Source: Mycolicibacterium neoaurum | Lineage (GTDB): Bacteria > Actinomycetota > Actinomycetes > Mycobacteriales > Mycobacteriaceae | Assembly: GCF_036946495.1 (NCBI RefSeq) | Contig: NZ_JAQIIX010000002.1 | Span: forward strand, 1,054,001-1,118,000 | Reading direction: 5' to 3' | Length of the DNA stretch: 64,000 nt | Part shown: positions 32,776 through 40,607 of the stretch, piece after piece | Position numbering within the stretch: position 1 is the stretch's first letter | Layout: every line of letters begins with the position of its first letter | Notes under the pieces: generated by a model | What the model was told of the DNA's origin: nothing | Database searches by the model: none | Seen by the model: the letters and a program-made list of their open reading frames with translations, nothing else | Program-made: the position numbers and the translations under genes

Positions 32776-33552
32776 CTAGCCGAACCGACCCGAGATGTAG
32801 TCCTCGGTGGCCTTCTGGGTGGGGTTGGAGAAGATCTTCTCGGTGTCGTCGATCTCGATGAGCTGACCGGGCTTACCGGTGGCCTCGAGGTTGAAGAACG
32901 CCGTCTGATCCGAGACGCGGGCGGCCTGCTGCATGTTGTGCGTGACGATCACGATGGTGAAGTCCTGCTTGAGCTCCGAGATCAGATCCTCGATCGCCAG
33001 CGTCGAGATCGGGTCCAGCGCCGAACAGGGCTCGTCCATCAGCAGCACGTCGGGCTGCACGGCGATGGCGCGGGCGATGCAGAGCCGCTGCTGCTGGCCA
33101 CCGGACAGTCCGCCACCCGGCTTGTCGAGACGGTCCTTGACCTCGTTCCACAGGTTGGCGCCCTTGAGCGAGCGCTCGGTGACCTCGTCGAGAGTCTTCT
33201 TGCTGCGCACACCCTGCAGCTTCAACCCGGCCACCACGTTGTCGCGAATCGACATGGTGGGGAACGGGTTCGGGCGCTGGAACACCATGCCGATGGTCTT
33301 ACGCACACCGACCGGGTCGACGCCCGAACCGTAGATGTCGTCACCATCGAGCAGCACCGAGCCCTTGACGTAGGCACCCGGGATCACCTCGTGCATGCGG
33401 TTGAGCGTGCGCAGCACGGTCGACTTACCGCAGCCCGACGGGCCGATGAATGCGGTCACGCTGCGCGGTTCCACCGACAGCGAGACGTTCTGCACGGCGT
33501 GGAATGCGCCGTAGTAGATGTTGACGTCCTTCAGATCCAGGCGTTTGGCCAT
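32776..33552 (-). CDS. pstB: Phosphate ABC transporter ATPase PstB
   Basis: This 258-residue ABC ATPase has Walker A GPSGCGKST (residues 37-45), Q-loop QRPNPFPTMS, signature LSGGQQQR, Walker B LLMDEPCSALD and switch His in THNMQQ. It drives high-affinity phosphate uptake with PstSCA and is the contact point for PhoU. It is the last gene of the pstSCAB operon, 11 bases after pstA. The longer upstream reading in this frame is out of phase with pstA and is rejected. Confidence 0.97.
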   Translation of the reverse strand: MAKRLDLKDVNIYYGAFHAVQNVSLSVEPRSVTAFIGPSGCGKSTVLRTLNRMHEVIPGAYVKGSVLLDGDDIYGSGVDPVGVRKTIGMVFQRPNPFPTMSIRDNVVAGLKLQGVRSKKTLDEVTERSLKGANLWNEVKDRLDKPGGGLSGGQQQRLCIARAIAVQPDVLLMDEPCSALDPISTLAIEDLISELKQDFTIVIVTHNMQQAARVSDQTAFFNLEATGKPGQLIEIDDTEKIFSNPTQKATEDYISGRFG

Positions 33553-33563
33553 CTCGGATACTC

Positions 33564-34478
33564 CTAAACCTTTTTCGGGGCAAAGAATTTGGCGATGAAT
33601 CGCGCACCCACGTTGAGCACCGCGATCAGGACGACGAGGGTGAGCGCGGCACCCCAGAGCCGGTCGGTGGGGACCGGGTTGGCCCCGGCACCTGCCGAGG
33701 TCTGGTCGAACATCATGCCGGGTAGCGAGCCCATGAAACCGCTGAACATGTCGAAGTTGATCGCCTGCGCGTACCCGACCAGGATCAACAGCGGTGCGGT
33801 CTCTCCCATCACCCGCGCCAGCGACAACAGCACACCGGTGACGATGCCCGACAGTGCGGTGGGCACCACGATGGCCGAGATGGTCTTCCATTTCGGCACA
33901 CCCAGTGCGTAGCTGGCCTCGCGCAGGTCCATCGGCACGATGCGCAGCATCTCCTCGGTGGAGCGCACGATCACCGGGATCATCAGCAGCACCAGGGCCA
34001 GCGACACCGCGAAGCCCGAACGCTGGAAGCCCAGGGTGGCCACCCACAACGCATAGATGAACAACGCCGCCACGATCGAGGGCACCCCGGTCAGGATGTC
34101 GACCATGAAGGTGGTGACCTTGCCCAGCCGGGTGCCGCCGCCGTACTCCACCAGATAGATGGCGACGAAGATGCCGATGGGGATGGAGATGACCGCGCAG
34201 ATCAACGCCTGCAGCAGCGAGCCGACGATGGCGTGATAGGCACCGCCACCCGCGGCGAAGGCCGTCATGCCGGACTGGGAGTTCAGCCACCAGGTGCTCG
34301 AGGTGACCACCCCGATGCCCTTGGACACCACCGTGTAGAGCACCCACACCAGCGGGACGATGGCCACCACGACCGAGGCGGTGACCAGGATGGTGGCCAG
34401 CTTGTCGGCCACCTTCCGGCGGCCGCTGACCCCTTGGAAGGTCGGGGCCTTGACCGGCTTCTCAAGCGCTGCGGTCAT
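33564..34478 (-). CDS. pstA: Phosphate ABC transporter permease PstA
   Basis: This 304-residue permease has six spans and the ABC membrane-domain EAA loop (REASYALGVPKWKTISAIVVP). It forms the transmembrane pathway with PstC. The ATG at 34478 overlaps the pstC stop by four bases (ATGA), supporting this start over upstream in-frame codons. Confidence 0.96.
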   Translation of the reverse strand: MTAALEKPVKAPTFQGVSGRRKVADKLATILVTASVVVAIVPLVWVLYTVVSKGIGVVTSSTWWLNSQSGMTAFAAGGGAYHAIVGSLLQALICAVISIPIGIFVAIYLVEYGGGTRLGKVTTFMVDILTGVPSIVAALFIYALWVATLGFQRSGFAVSLALVLLMIPVIVRSTEEMLRIVPMDLREASYALGVPKWKTISAIVVPTALSGIVTGVLLSLARVMGETAPLLILVGYAQAINFDMFSGFMGSLPGMMFDQTSAGAGANPVPTDRLWGAALTLVVLIAVLNVGARFIAKFFAPKKV

Positions 34479-35548
34479 GATGCGGACCTGTCCTTTCCGG
34501 AGACTGCGGCGCGCGCCAGCGAGTTCACCACGAACGTGAGGATGAACAGCACCAAACCGGCCGCGATGTAGGCACCCGCCTTGTACTGGTCGTTGAATTC
34601 CGATGCCGCCGAGGCGATCTTGCTGGCGAAGGTGAAGCCGCCGTCGAACAGCGACCAACCGAACGCGGTCTGGGTGCCGCGCAGGATGATCAGCAGCGCG
34701 ATCGTCTCACCGAGCGCGCGACCCAGCCCCAGCATCGCCCCGGAGATGTAGCCGGACATCCCGAACGGCAGCACCGTGGTGCGCACGACCTCCCAGCGGG
34801 TGGCACCGAGGGCCAGAGCGGCCTCGATCTGGCCGCGCGGGGTCTGCACGAACACCTCGCGGGTGACCGCGGTGATGATCGGCAGGATCATCACCGCGAG
34901 CACGATGCCCGCGGTGAAGATGGTGCCGCCGCCGGCCACCGAGGCATTGCCAGTGGAGAACAGGAACAGCCAGCTCAAGTTCTCGTTGAGCCACACCGCA
35001 ACCGGCTTGATCGCCGGAGCCAGGACATACAGGCCCCACACGCCGTAGATGATCGAGGGCACGGCGGCCAGCAGATCCACCATGTAGGCCAGCGGGCCCT
35101 TGACCCGCTTGTGCGCGTAGTTGGTCAGATAGATCGCGATGCCCAGCGCGATCGGCATCGCCAGCACCAGCGCGAACACTGAGACGAACACCGTCACCTG
35201 GAGCAGGTCCAGGATGCCGAAGCTCATCGCCGAGGTGTCCGTGGTGACCCAGTTGCCGCCGAACAGGAAGAAGTTCTGCTGGTTGCGCTGCAGCGCCGGG
35301 ATGGCGCGCCACAGCAGGAAGAAACCGATGGCGGCGATGATCGCGATGACGAGCACACCCGAACCGGTGGCAAGACCGCTGAAGATGCGGTCACCGGGCC
35401 GAACCATCGCGTTCCCCGATGGATTCGTCGAGATGGGTGTGGGCTCGGGGAACGGTGCGGCCAAGGCCTCACCCGACCCCGAGTCGGCTGGATTCGGAAT
35501 AGTCACTGAGTTCCCGTCTGAACCCTTGTCGATACCTTTGTACGTCAT
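34475..35548 (-). CDS. pstC: Phosphate ABC transporter permease PstC
   Basis: This 357-residue permease has six spans and an EAA loop (IEAALALGATRWEVVRTTVLP). A polar N-terminal extension of about 60 residues precedes the first span. A Met at about residue 48 (AMVRPGDRIF) is an alternative start that would give the usual PstC length. It is 50 bases downstream of pstS and coupled to pstA by ATGA. Confidence 0.95.
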   Translation of the reverse strand: MTYKGIDKGSDGNSVTIPNPADSGSGEALAAPFPEPTPISTNPSGNAMVRPGDRIFSGLATGSGVLVIAIIAAIGFFLLWRAIPALQRNQQNFFLFGGNWVTTDTSAMSFGILDLLQVTVFVSVFALVLAMPIALGIAIYLTNYAHKRVKGPLAYMVDLLAAVPSIIYGVWGLYVLAPAIKPVAVWLNENLSWLFLFSTGNASVAGGGTIFTAGIVLAVMILPIITAVTREVFVQTPRGQIEAALALGATRWEVVRTTVLPFGMSGYISGAMLGLGRALGETIALLIILRGTQTAFGWSLFDGGFTFASKIASAASEFNDQYKAGAYIAAGLVLFILTFVVNSLARAAVSGKDRSAS

Positions 35549-35598
35549 TCGGTCCCCGCACCCATCCTCGCGTCGAATTCGCCGATGTGCCAGTGCAA

Positions 35599-36717
35599 CT
35601 AGGAGGCGGGTCCGATGGCCTCGATGGAAGTCAGCAGACGCTCCTTGAACTTCTCCGGCAGCGGGACGTAGCCGGCGGAGGACAACCCCTGCTGGCCGTC
35701 ATTGGCGGCCACCGTGAGGAAGGACTTGACGGCCGCGGCGGTCTCGGCGTCATAACCGTTGGAGCAGACGATCTCGTAGGTGGCCAGCACCAGCGGGTAG
35801 GCACCGGCTTCGGTGGTTCCGTACAGCGAGGCCAGGTCCAGGGTCAGGTCGTTGCCCTCGGCGGCGAACTTGGCGGCGTCGATGGCCTTGCCCGCGGACT
35901 CGTCGGTCAGCTCGACCGCACCGCTGCCGTTGTCGATCTTCGCGTAGGGCAGACCCGCCTGGTCGGCGAAGCCCTTCTCGACGTAGCCGATGGCACCCGG
36001 GGTGGCCTGCACGGCCTGCGCGACGCCCGCCGACTTCTGGGCGCCCTCACCGGCGCCGCCCTGGAACTCGCTGCCGTCACCCTTGGTCCAGGCACCGCCC
36101 GAGGCGGCCTCCAGATACTTCTGGAAATTGTCGGTGGTACCCGAAGAGTCGGAACGGAAGATCGGGGTGATGGCGGTGTCGGGCAGGGTCTTGCCCTCGT
36201 TCAACGCGGCGATGGCCGGGTCGTTCCACTTGGTGATCTGACCCTGGAAGATCTTGGCCAGCAGGTCGCCGTTGAGCACCAGGCCGTCGACGCCCTCGAC
36301 GTTGTAGGCCATGGCGATCGGACCGAAGACCAGCGGCAGGTTCCAGGCCGGGTTGCCACCGCAGCGCTCGGCGGCCTGCTGCGCCTGCGCCTCTTTGATG
36401 GCCGAATCGGATCCGGCGAAGTCCACATTCTTGGCGACGAACTGCTCACGACCAGCACCCGAGCCGGTCGGGTTGTAGGACAGGTTCTTGCCCTGGCACT
36501 TCTGGCTCCACACCTGGTTGAACAGCGCGATGGCGTTCTGCTGGGCGGTCGAGCCCTCCGCGGTGATCGAGTTCTTGCCGCCGCAGTCCGCGGCCGAGGC
36601 GGAACCGGTCTCGGAACCGCCGGCGGAGGTGCCTGCGTTGTTGTCGCTGCCACACGCGGTGAGCGTGAGCGCGGCGATCGCGGTCGCCGACAAGGCCATG
36701 CCGATGTTGAGCTTCAC
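35599..36717 (-). CDS. pstS: Phosphate-binding lipoprotein PstS
   Basis: This 372-residue periplasmic-type binding protein has a lipoprotein signal ending LTAC (lipidated Cys22). Phosphate-contact segments typical of PstS are ITAEGSTAQQNA, SGAGREQF, DFAGSDSA and FRSDSSGTTDNF. GTG 36717 is preferred over GTG 36726, because AGGAAAG lies at a normal distance from the former and overlaps the latter; the difference is three residues. A tandem PHO box and -10 lie upstream, making it the induced first gene of pstSCAB. Confidence 0.95.
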   Translation of the reverse strand: MKLNIGMALSATAIAALTLTACGSDNNAGTSAGGSETGSASAADCGGKNSITAEGSTAQQNAIALFNQVWSQKCQGKNLSYNPTGSGAGREQFVAKNVDFAGSDSAIKEAQAQQAAERCGGNPAWNLPLVFGPIAMAYNVEGVDGLVLNGDLLAKIFQGQITKWNDPAIAALNEGKTLPDTAITPIFRSDSSGTTDNFQKYLEAASGGAWTKGDGSEFQGGAGEGAQKSAGVAQAVQATPGAIGYVEKGFADQAGLPYAKIDNGSGAVELTDESAGKAIDAAKFAAEGNDLTLDLASLYGTTEAGAYPLVLATYEIVCSNGYDAETAAAVKSFLTVAANDGQQGLSSAGYVPLPEKFKERLLTSIEAIGPAS

Positions 36718-36758
36718 GAATCCCACTTTCCTGTGTTGACGGCTTCAGACTCCGTGGC

Positions 36759-36764
36759 AACGTA
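36759..36764 (-). promoter_or_regulatory. Probable pstS -10
   Basis: TACGTT within GAATACGTT on the minus strand. The mRNA would start near 36752 with a leader of about 35 bases carrying AGGAAAG. Confidence 0.55.
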
Positions 36765-36791
36765 TTCGGCCGCCATGGACGGACCGGGGAC

Positions 36792-36813
36792 GGAAAGTGA
36801 ACGCGAGGTGAAC
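36792..36813 (-). promoter_or_regulatory. PHO-box direct repeat upstream of pstS
   Basis: Read on the minus strand, GTTCACCTCGC and GTTCACTTTCC are two adjacent 11-base units, with a degenerate third (GTCCCCGGTCC) at 36781-36791. They lie directly upstream of the expected -35. The RegX3 regulator of phosphate starvation is the expected activator. Confidence 0.75.
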
Positions 36814-36821
36814 AGGTACAG

Positions 36822-37679
36822 CTAGTTCACAGCTGGGCGGGCATAGGCGATATCGGCACTGAAAACCTCGAACCCCAGGCGGCGATAGGTTTTGACCGCC
36901 GCGGTGTTGTCGCCCTCGACATAGAGCGTGACATCCGCCTCAGCACCGAGTCGACCGGCCAGATGATGTAACCCCAGCAAAGTCAGTTCGGCTCCGAGAC
37001 CGCGCCCCTGGGCCGCCGGGTCCACACCGACGACGTACACCTCCCCCAACGACGGATCGTGCACCTTCGTCCAGTGGAAGCCCAGCAACCGGGCGCCCTC
37101 GTAGGCCAGGAACAGTCCCTGCGGATCGAACCAGGATTCGGCGCGCCGTTCGGCGATATCGGCCTCGGTCCAGCCGCCCTGTTCGGGATGCCAGGAGAAT
37201 GCGGCGTTGTTGACGCGCAGCAGCTCCTGATCGTCGGCCGGTCCGGCGTAGGTGCGTACGTCATGCGCGGGCGACAACGGCGGCAGATCGGCCAGCGGGC
37301 GGCGCATCTGGAGCAGTTCGCGCACGGGTTGCAGCCCCAGCGTGGCGGCGGTGGCGCGCGCGGCCGGGAGGTCGCCGTGCGCCCAGATGCGGGTGTCGGC
37401 ACTCCCTGCGTCCAGACCGGTGCCGATCAGTTGTGCCCCGATACCGCGACGACGGAAGTCCGGATGCACCACCGCCTCGGCCATGCTCGCACTCAGGTTC
37501 AGGTAGCCCACCACATCGTCGCCATCGACGGCCAGCAGGTGCCGGGTCTCATCGCGGCCGAGTTCACGTAACACCTGGTCCCCCACCGGAGCCACGCCGT
37601 CACTGGCCGTGGCGGCAGCGATCAGCTCGGTGATGCGGGACCGGTCGTCGACGGACAGACCGCTGCGCCATTCGATCAC
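36822..37679 (-). CDS. mshD: Mycothiol synthase MshD
   Basis: This 285-residue protein has two tandem GNAT folds (about 1-140 and 150-285). The C-terminal one carries the acetyl-CoA loop VDPAAQGRGLGAEL and the N-terminal one carries VHPDFRRRGIGAQL. MshD acetylates Cys-GlcN-Ins with acetyl-CoA in the last step of mycothiol synthesis, giving the actinobacterial low-molecular-weight thiol. Its ATG overlaps the glnR stop by four bases (ATGA), so thiol synthesis is translationally tied to a nitrogen regulator. Confidence 0.94.
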   Translation of the reverse strand: MIEWRSGLSVDDRSRITELIAAATASDGVAPVGDQVLRELGRDETRHLLAVDGDDVVGYLNLSASMAEAVVHPDFRRRGIGAQLIGTGLDAGSADTRIWAHGDLPAARATAATLGLQPVRELLQMRRPLADLPPLSPAHDVRTYAGPADDQELLRVNNAAFSWHPEQGGWTEADIAERRAESWFDPQGLFLAYEGARLLGFHWTKVHDPSLGEVYVVGVDPAAQGRGLGAELTLLGLHHLAGRLGAEADVTLYVEGDNTAAVKTYRRLGFEVFSADIAYARPAVN

Positions 37680-38473
37680 TGGCCATGCAGGGGTCCGAAC
37701 GACCCTGCCGCCGAACCGAATTCGGACTCACCGAGATCTGCTTCCAGTTCGCCGCCGAACTCCTCGTCCAGATCGTCCTCGGTGGCCGGCGCCGGGGCGC
37801 GGCCGCGGGCCGGCCGGACCGCCTTGTACCCGACGTTGCGCACGGTTCCGATCAGCGCCTCGTACTCGGGCCCGAGCTTGGCGCGCAGCCGCCGGACGTG
37901 GACGTCGACGGTGCGGGTGCCACCGAAGAAGTCGTACCCCCACACCTCCTGGAGCAACTGCGCACGGGTGAACACCCGACCCGCATGCTGGGCCAGATAC
38001 TTCAGCAGCTCGAATTCCTTGTAGGTGAGATCCAGCGGCCGCCCCCGCAGCCGCGCCGTGTAGGTGCCCTCGTCGATGACCAACTCCCCGAGGGTGACCT
38101 TGCCCACGCTCTCCTGGTCGGCGACGCCGCCGCGGCGGCCGATCAGCAGCCGCAACCGGGCATCGATCTCGGCCGGGCCGGTACCGGGCAGCAGGATCTC
38201 ATCCAGCCCCCACTCGACATTGACCGCGACCAGACCGCCCTCGTTGACCACGGCCACGACCGGGATCGAGGTGCCGGTGGTCCCGAGCAGCCGGCACAAC
38301 CCACGGGCCGCCGCCAGGTCGGTGCGCGCATCGACGATCGCGATATCGGCGGTTCCGGCCTCCAGCAGCGAGGACACCTCGGTGGGGGCGGTGCGCACGT
38401 TATGGGCCAACAGCGACAGTGACGGCAACACGGTGTCGGGATGCGGATCCACGGTCAGCAGTAACAGTTCCAC
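37676..38473 (-). CDS. glnR: OmpR-type regulator GlnR
   Basis: This 265-residue response-regulator-like protein has a receiver-type domain at residues 1-120 and an OmpR winged helix at about 135-225 (LTYKEFELLKYLAQHAGRVF, DVHVRRLRAKLG). The C-terminal tail is acidic. It has no partner kinase nearby, as expected for GlnR, whose receiver signals without classic phosphorylation. In mycobacteria GlnR activates nitrogen assimilation genes. The GTG start follows GGGAGGG at a spacing of four or five bases. M. tuberculosis Rv0818 is the counterpart. Confidence 0.88.
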   Translation of the reverse strand: MELLLLTVDPHPDTVLPSLSLLAHNVRTAPTEVSSLLEAGTADIAIVDARTDLAAARGLCRLLGTTGTSIPVVAVVNEGGLVAVNVEWGLDEILLPGTGPAEIDARLRLLIGRRGGVADQESVGKVTLGELVIDEGTYTARLRGRPLDLTYKEFELLKYLAQHAGRVFTRAQLLQEVWGYDFFGGTRTVDVHVRRLRAKLGPEYEALIGTVRNVGYKAVRPARGRAPAPATEDDLDEEFGGELEADLGESEFGSAAGSFGPLHGQ

Positions 38474-38658
38474 GGTGCCCTCCCGTCATCGCCCTGCGGT
38501 GTCGTGGACTTCCCCTGGACAACGGTGTCGGAGGTCATCTTCCAGATTCATGACTGACACGTGGCCGTTACGACCGACGATCGCCCCACAATACCGTGCC
38601 ACCTGGCAGTTAGCAGACCGGAACCGGCGGGTGCCCGTCCGGACGCACGGCTGTGCGA

Positions 38659-38664
38659 CAGAAT
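38659..38664 (+). promoter_or_regulatory. -10-like element of lmeA
   Basis: CAGAAT, six bases before GTG 38671. The first base deviates from TANNNT, but the same CANNNT variant recurs at 55924 and 61575. Confidence 0.4.
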
Positions 38665-38670
38665 GTGGCG

Positions 38671-39462
38671 GTGCGCAAGATGCTGATCGGGGCCATCTCG
38701 ACCGTCGTGGCGGTGGTTGTCGGGGCTGTCGGCACCGATTTCGGAGCCGCCATCTACGCCGAGTACCGCCTCGCCCGCAGCGTGCGCATCGCCAATCATC
38801 TGGACTTCGACCCATGGGTCAGCATCCTGGGCTTCCCGTTCGCCACCCAGGCTCGCGCGCACCGCTACCAGGAGCTGGAGATCCGGGCCGCCGGCGTCGA
38901 ACACCCGGTCACTGGGAAGGTGTCGCTGGAGGCCACGTTGCACGATATCGACATCACCGACACCGGATGGCTGATCGGGCCCGACGCGCGCCTGCCCGTC
39001 GGCAAGGTCGAGAGCCGGGTCATCCTGGACTCCACCCATATCGGCCGGTACATCGGCATGAAGGACCTACTGGTGGAGGCGCCCACCCGCGAGACCGAGG
39101 ACGGATCCCCCGGGGTGACCGAGTCCGGCATCTCCAGCGGCCAGGATCTGGTGTTCACCGGCACGCCCGATGGTTTCGACAAACGCGTCAGCGTCGCGGT
39201 GGACCTGTCGCTGGCCGATCCCGGCGACACCACCCTGGTGATGACGCCCACCGGGGTACTGACCGGCCCCGGCACCGCCGACGAGGCGGTACCCGAGGAC
39301 CAGACAGCCGATGTGCTCGACGCGTTCGCCGGCCGCATCCCCGGCCAGCGTCTACCGTTCGGTCTGCAGCCCACCACCGCGGGGGCGCGCGGCTCCGATC
39401 TGATCATCGAGGGCATCGCCGAAGGACTAACCATCGACCTGGACGGGTTCAGACAGTCATGA
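38671..39462 (+). CDS. lmeA: LmeA-family periplasmic lipid-binding protein (DUF2993)
   Basis: This 263-residue exported protein has an N-terminal hydrophobic signal or anchor (MLIGAISTVVAVVVGAVG) and a DUF2993 domain over most of the rest. LmeA is required for elongation of the mannan backbone of lipomannan and binds phosphatidylinositol lipids in the periplasm. GTG 38671 is chosen for its CAGAAT hexamer; GTG codons at 38653 and 38665 are alternatives, differing by at most six residues. It overlaps thiX (ATGA). Confidence 0.85.
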   Translation: MRKMLIGAISTVVAVVVGAVGTDFGAAIYAEYRLARSVRIANHLDFDPWVSILGFPFATQARAHRYQELEIRAAGVEHPVTGKVSLEATLHDIDITDTGWLIGPDARLPVGKVESRVILDSTHIGRYIGMKDLLVEAPTRETEDGSPGVTESGISSGQDLVFTGTPDGFDKRVSVAVDLSLADPGDTTLVMTPTGVLTGPGTADEAVPEDQTADVLDAFAGRIPGQRLPFGLQPTTAGARGSDLIIEGIAEGLTIDLDGFRQS

Positions 39463-39893
39463 ACACTTCGATGGCCGTCGTGATCGTGGTGGTGATCGCG
39501 GTGCTCGGGCTCGGCTACATCGTCGGCAAGCTGGTCTCGTTGCGTTCGGGGATGTTGCGCGCCGCCGACGAAGCCACCTCGATCGACACCGGCGGCCTCG
39601 GTCTGTCCACCGAGGGCCCGACCATCCTGCACTTCACCGCCACCTGGTGCGGTCCGTGTGCGGCGGTCCGGCGGGTTGTCGACCAGGTCATCGCCGAAGA
39701 GGCCGCTCAGGGAAACACGGTCGCCCATGTGGAGATCGACATGGACGAGAATCCCGAGGCGGCACGGCGGCTTTCGGTGCTGTCGTTGCCGACGACGGTC
39801 ATCTTCGACACCGGTGGGCATCCGCGCTACCGCACGACCGGTGTCCCCAAGGCCGCTGACCTGCGCTCGGCCCTGCAGCCTCTATTGGCCTGA
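39459..39893 (+). CDS. thiX: Membrane-anchored thioredoxin-like protein ThiX
   Basis: This 144-residue protein has an N-terminal span (MAVVIVVVIAVLGLGYIVG) followed by a thioredoxin fold with the active site WCGPC (Cys64, Cys67) and the cis-proline in SLPTTV. It probably reduces or forms disulfides in envelope proteins. It is coupled by ATGA to lmeA and is followed after 29 bases by the polycysteine leader of the sulfur operon, a setting consistent with thiol metabolism. Confidence 0.9.
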   Translation: MNTSMAVVIVVVIAVLGLGYIVGKLVSLRSGMLRAADEATSIDTGGLGLSTEGPTILHFTATWCGPCAAVRRVVDQVIAEEAAQGNTVAHVEIDMDENPEAARRLSVLSLPTTVIFDTGGHPRYRTTGVPKAADLRSALQPLLA

Positions 39894-39909
39894 CGGCGGG
39901 GCGAACGGG

Positions 39910-39915
39910 TACCAT
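39910..39915 (+). promoter_or_regulatory. -10 element of the sulfur operon
   Basis: TACCAT, seven bases before GTG 39923. The in-frame ATG at 39914 overlaps this hexamer, so GTG 39923 is the likely first codon of a leaderless mRNA. Confidence 0.65.
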
Positions 39916-39922
39916 GTCGGTC

Positions 39923-40015
39923 GTGACCGCCCGTCTTGAGCTGATGCTCACGAAACGCCGCGCAGTTGATCTGTGCCGCACGGCGGGTTGTTGCTGTTGT
40001 TGTCGTAGCTGCTGA
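39923..40015 (+). CDS. Polycysteine leader peptide of the cysA/sseC operon
   Basis: This 30-codon ORF starts at a leaderless GTG and ends with the tract GCCCCCRSC, that is five consecutive Cys codons plus two more Cys (positions 18 and 30). It lies 92 bases before the DUF4395 gene and upstream of cysA and sseC. Leaderless polycysteine short ORFs have been described in mycobacteria as cysteine-responsive attenuators: ribosomes stall when Cys-tRNA is scarce and expose the downstream ribosome binding site. Everything visible here fits that model. The peptide itself probably has no function. Confidence 0.8.
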   Translation: MTARLELMLTKRRAVDLCRTAGCCCCCRSC

Positions 40016-40100
40016 GTAGCCGCGCCCCCTTTCTTGGTGCGCATGCTCGCGGAGGCGCCCTCGTGGTCTGCCCCAGCCCAGTCCAGCCAAGCAACAGGAG
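39989..40100 (+). promoter_or_regulatory. Attenuation region between leader peptide and DUF4395
   Basis: TGTTGCT within the Cys codons (39989-39995) is perfectly complementary to AGCAACA (40090-40096), which touches the ribosome binding site AGGAG (40096-40100). Pairing would hide that site unless a ribosome covers the Cys codons. The intervening 92 bases are GC-rich and could carry other folds. Confidence 0.45.
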
Positions 40101-40107
40101 CACTCAC

Positions 40108-40566
40108 ATGCCAACCGACCAGATCGATCAGGTAGACGTCCGCGGCCCCCGCTTCGTCGCCTGGGTGACCACCGCCATCCTGATCGTCACGCTGCTCGTC
40201 TCGGCGGTCAGCGTGCCGGCGGCAGCGGTCATCCTCGGCCTGCAGACCGTCGTGTTCGCCATCGGCGCCACCGCCGGACCGCGTCGCCATCCTTACGGCC
40301 GGGTCTACGCCGCGCTGATCGCGCCGCGCCGCGGACCGGTCACCGAACGCGAACCGGTCCCGCCGCTGAAATTCGCCCAGCTCGTCGGGTTCGCGTTCGG
40401 GCTGGCAGGCACGCTCGGTTTCGCCGCGGGATTCCCGACGGTCGGCCTCGTGGCCACCGCGTTCGCTCTGTTCGCCGCGTTCCTCAACGCCGCCTTCGGC
40501 ATCTGCCTCGGCTGCCAGATCTACCCGCTCGTCGCGCGGTTCCGCCGCGTTCCCGCCCGCCCCTGA
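40108..40566 (+). CDS. DUF4395 membrane protein
   Basis: This 152-residue protein has four predicted spans in two hairpins (AWVTTAILIVTLLVSAVSVP, AVILGLQTVVFAIGATAG, LVGFAFGLAGTLGFAAGFPT, VATAFALFAAFLNAAFGI). Conserved cysteines in GICLGCQIYPL near the end are typical of DUF4395. The family often sits with rhodaneses and sulfur carriers and is suspected to move or anchor reduced sulfur; that role is unproven. AGGAG lies seven bases before the ATG. It is the first structural gene after the polycysteine leader. Confidence 0.85.
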   Translation: MPTDQIDQVDVRGPRFVAWVTTAILIVTLLVSAVSVPAAAVILGLQTVVFAIGATAGPRRHPYGRVYAALIAPRRGPVTEREPVPPLKFAQLVGFAFGLAGTLGFAAGFPTVGLVATAFALFAAFLNAAFGICLGCQIYPLVARFRRVPARP

Positions 40567-40607
40567 CTCACCAACGACACGCTTCACCAACCGAAAGGAA
40601 CCACTTC

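Noticed and set aside
38064..39458. Plus-strand open frame upstream of thiX running through lmeA and antisense to glnR
   Set aside because: Only the last 145 codons (thiX) resemble a protein. The remainder is out of frame with lmeA and antisense to glnR.
39914..39922. ATG start for the polycysteine leader
   Set aside because: It lies inside the TACCAT -10 element, so it would not be transcribed if that promoter is used; GTG 39923 fits a leaderless start.
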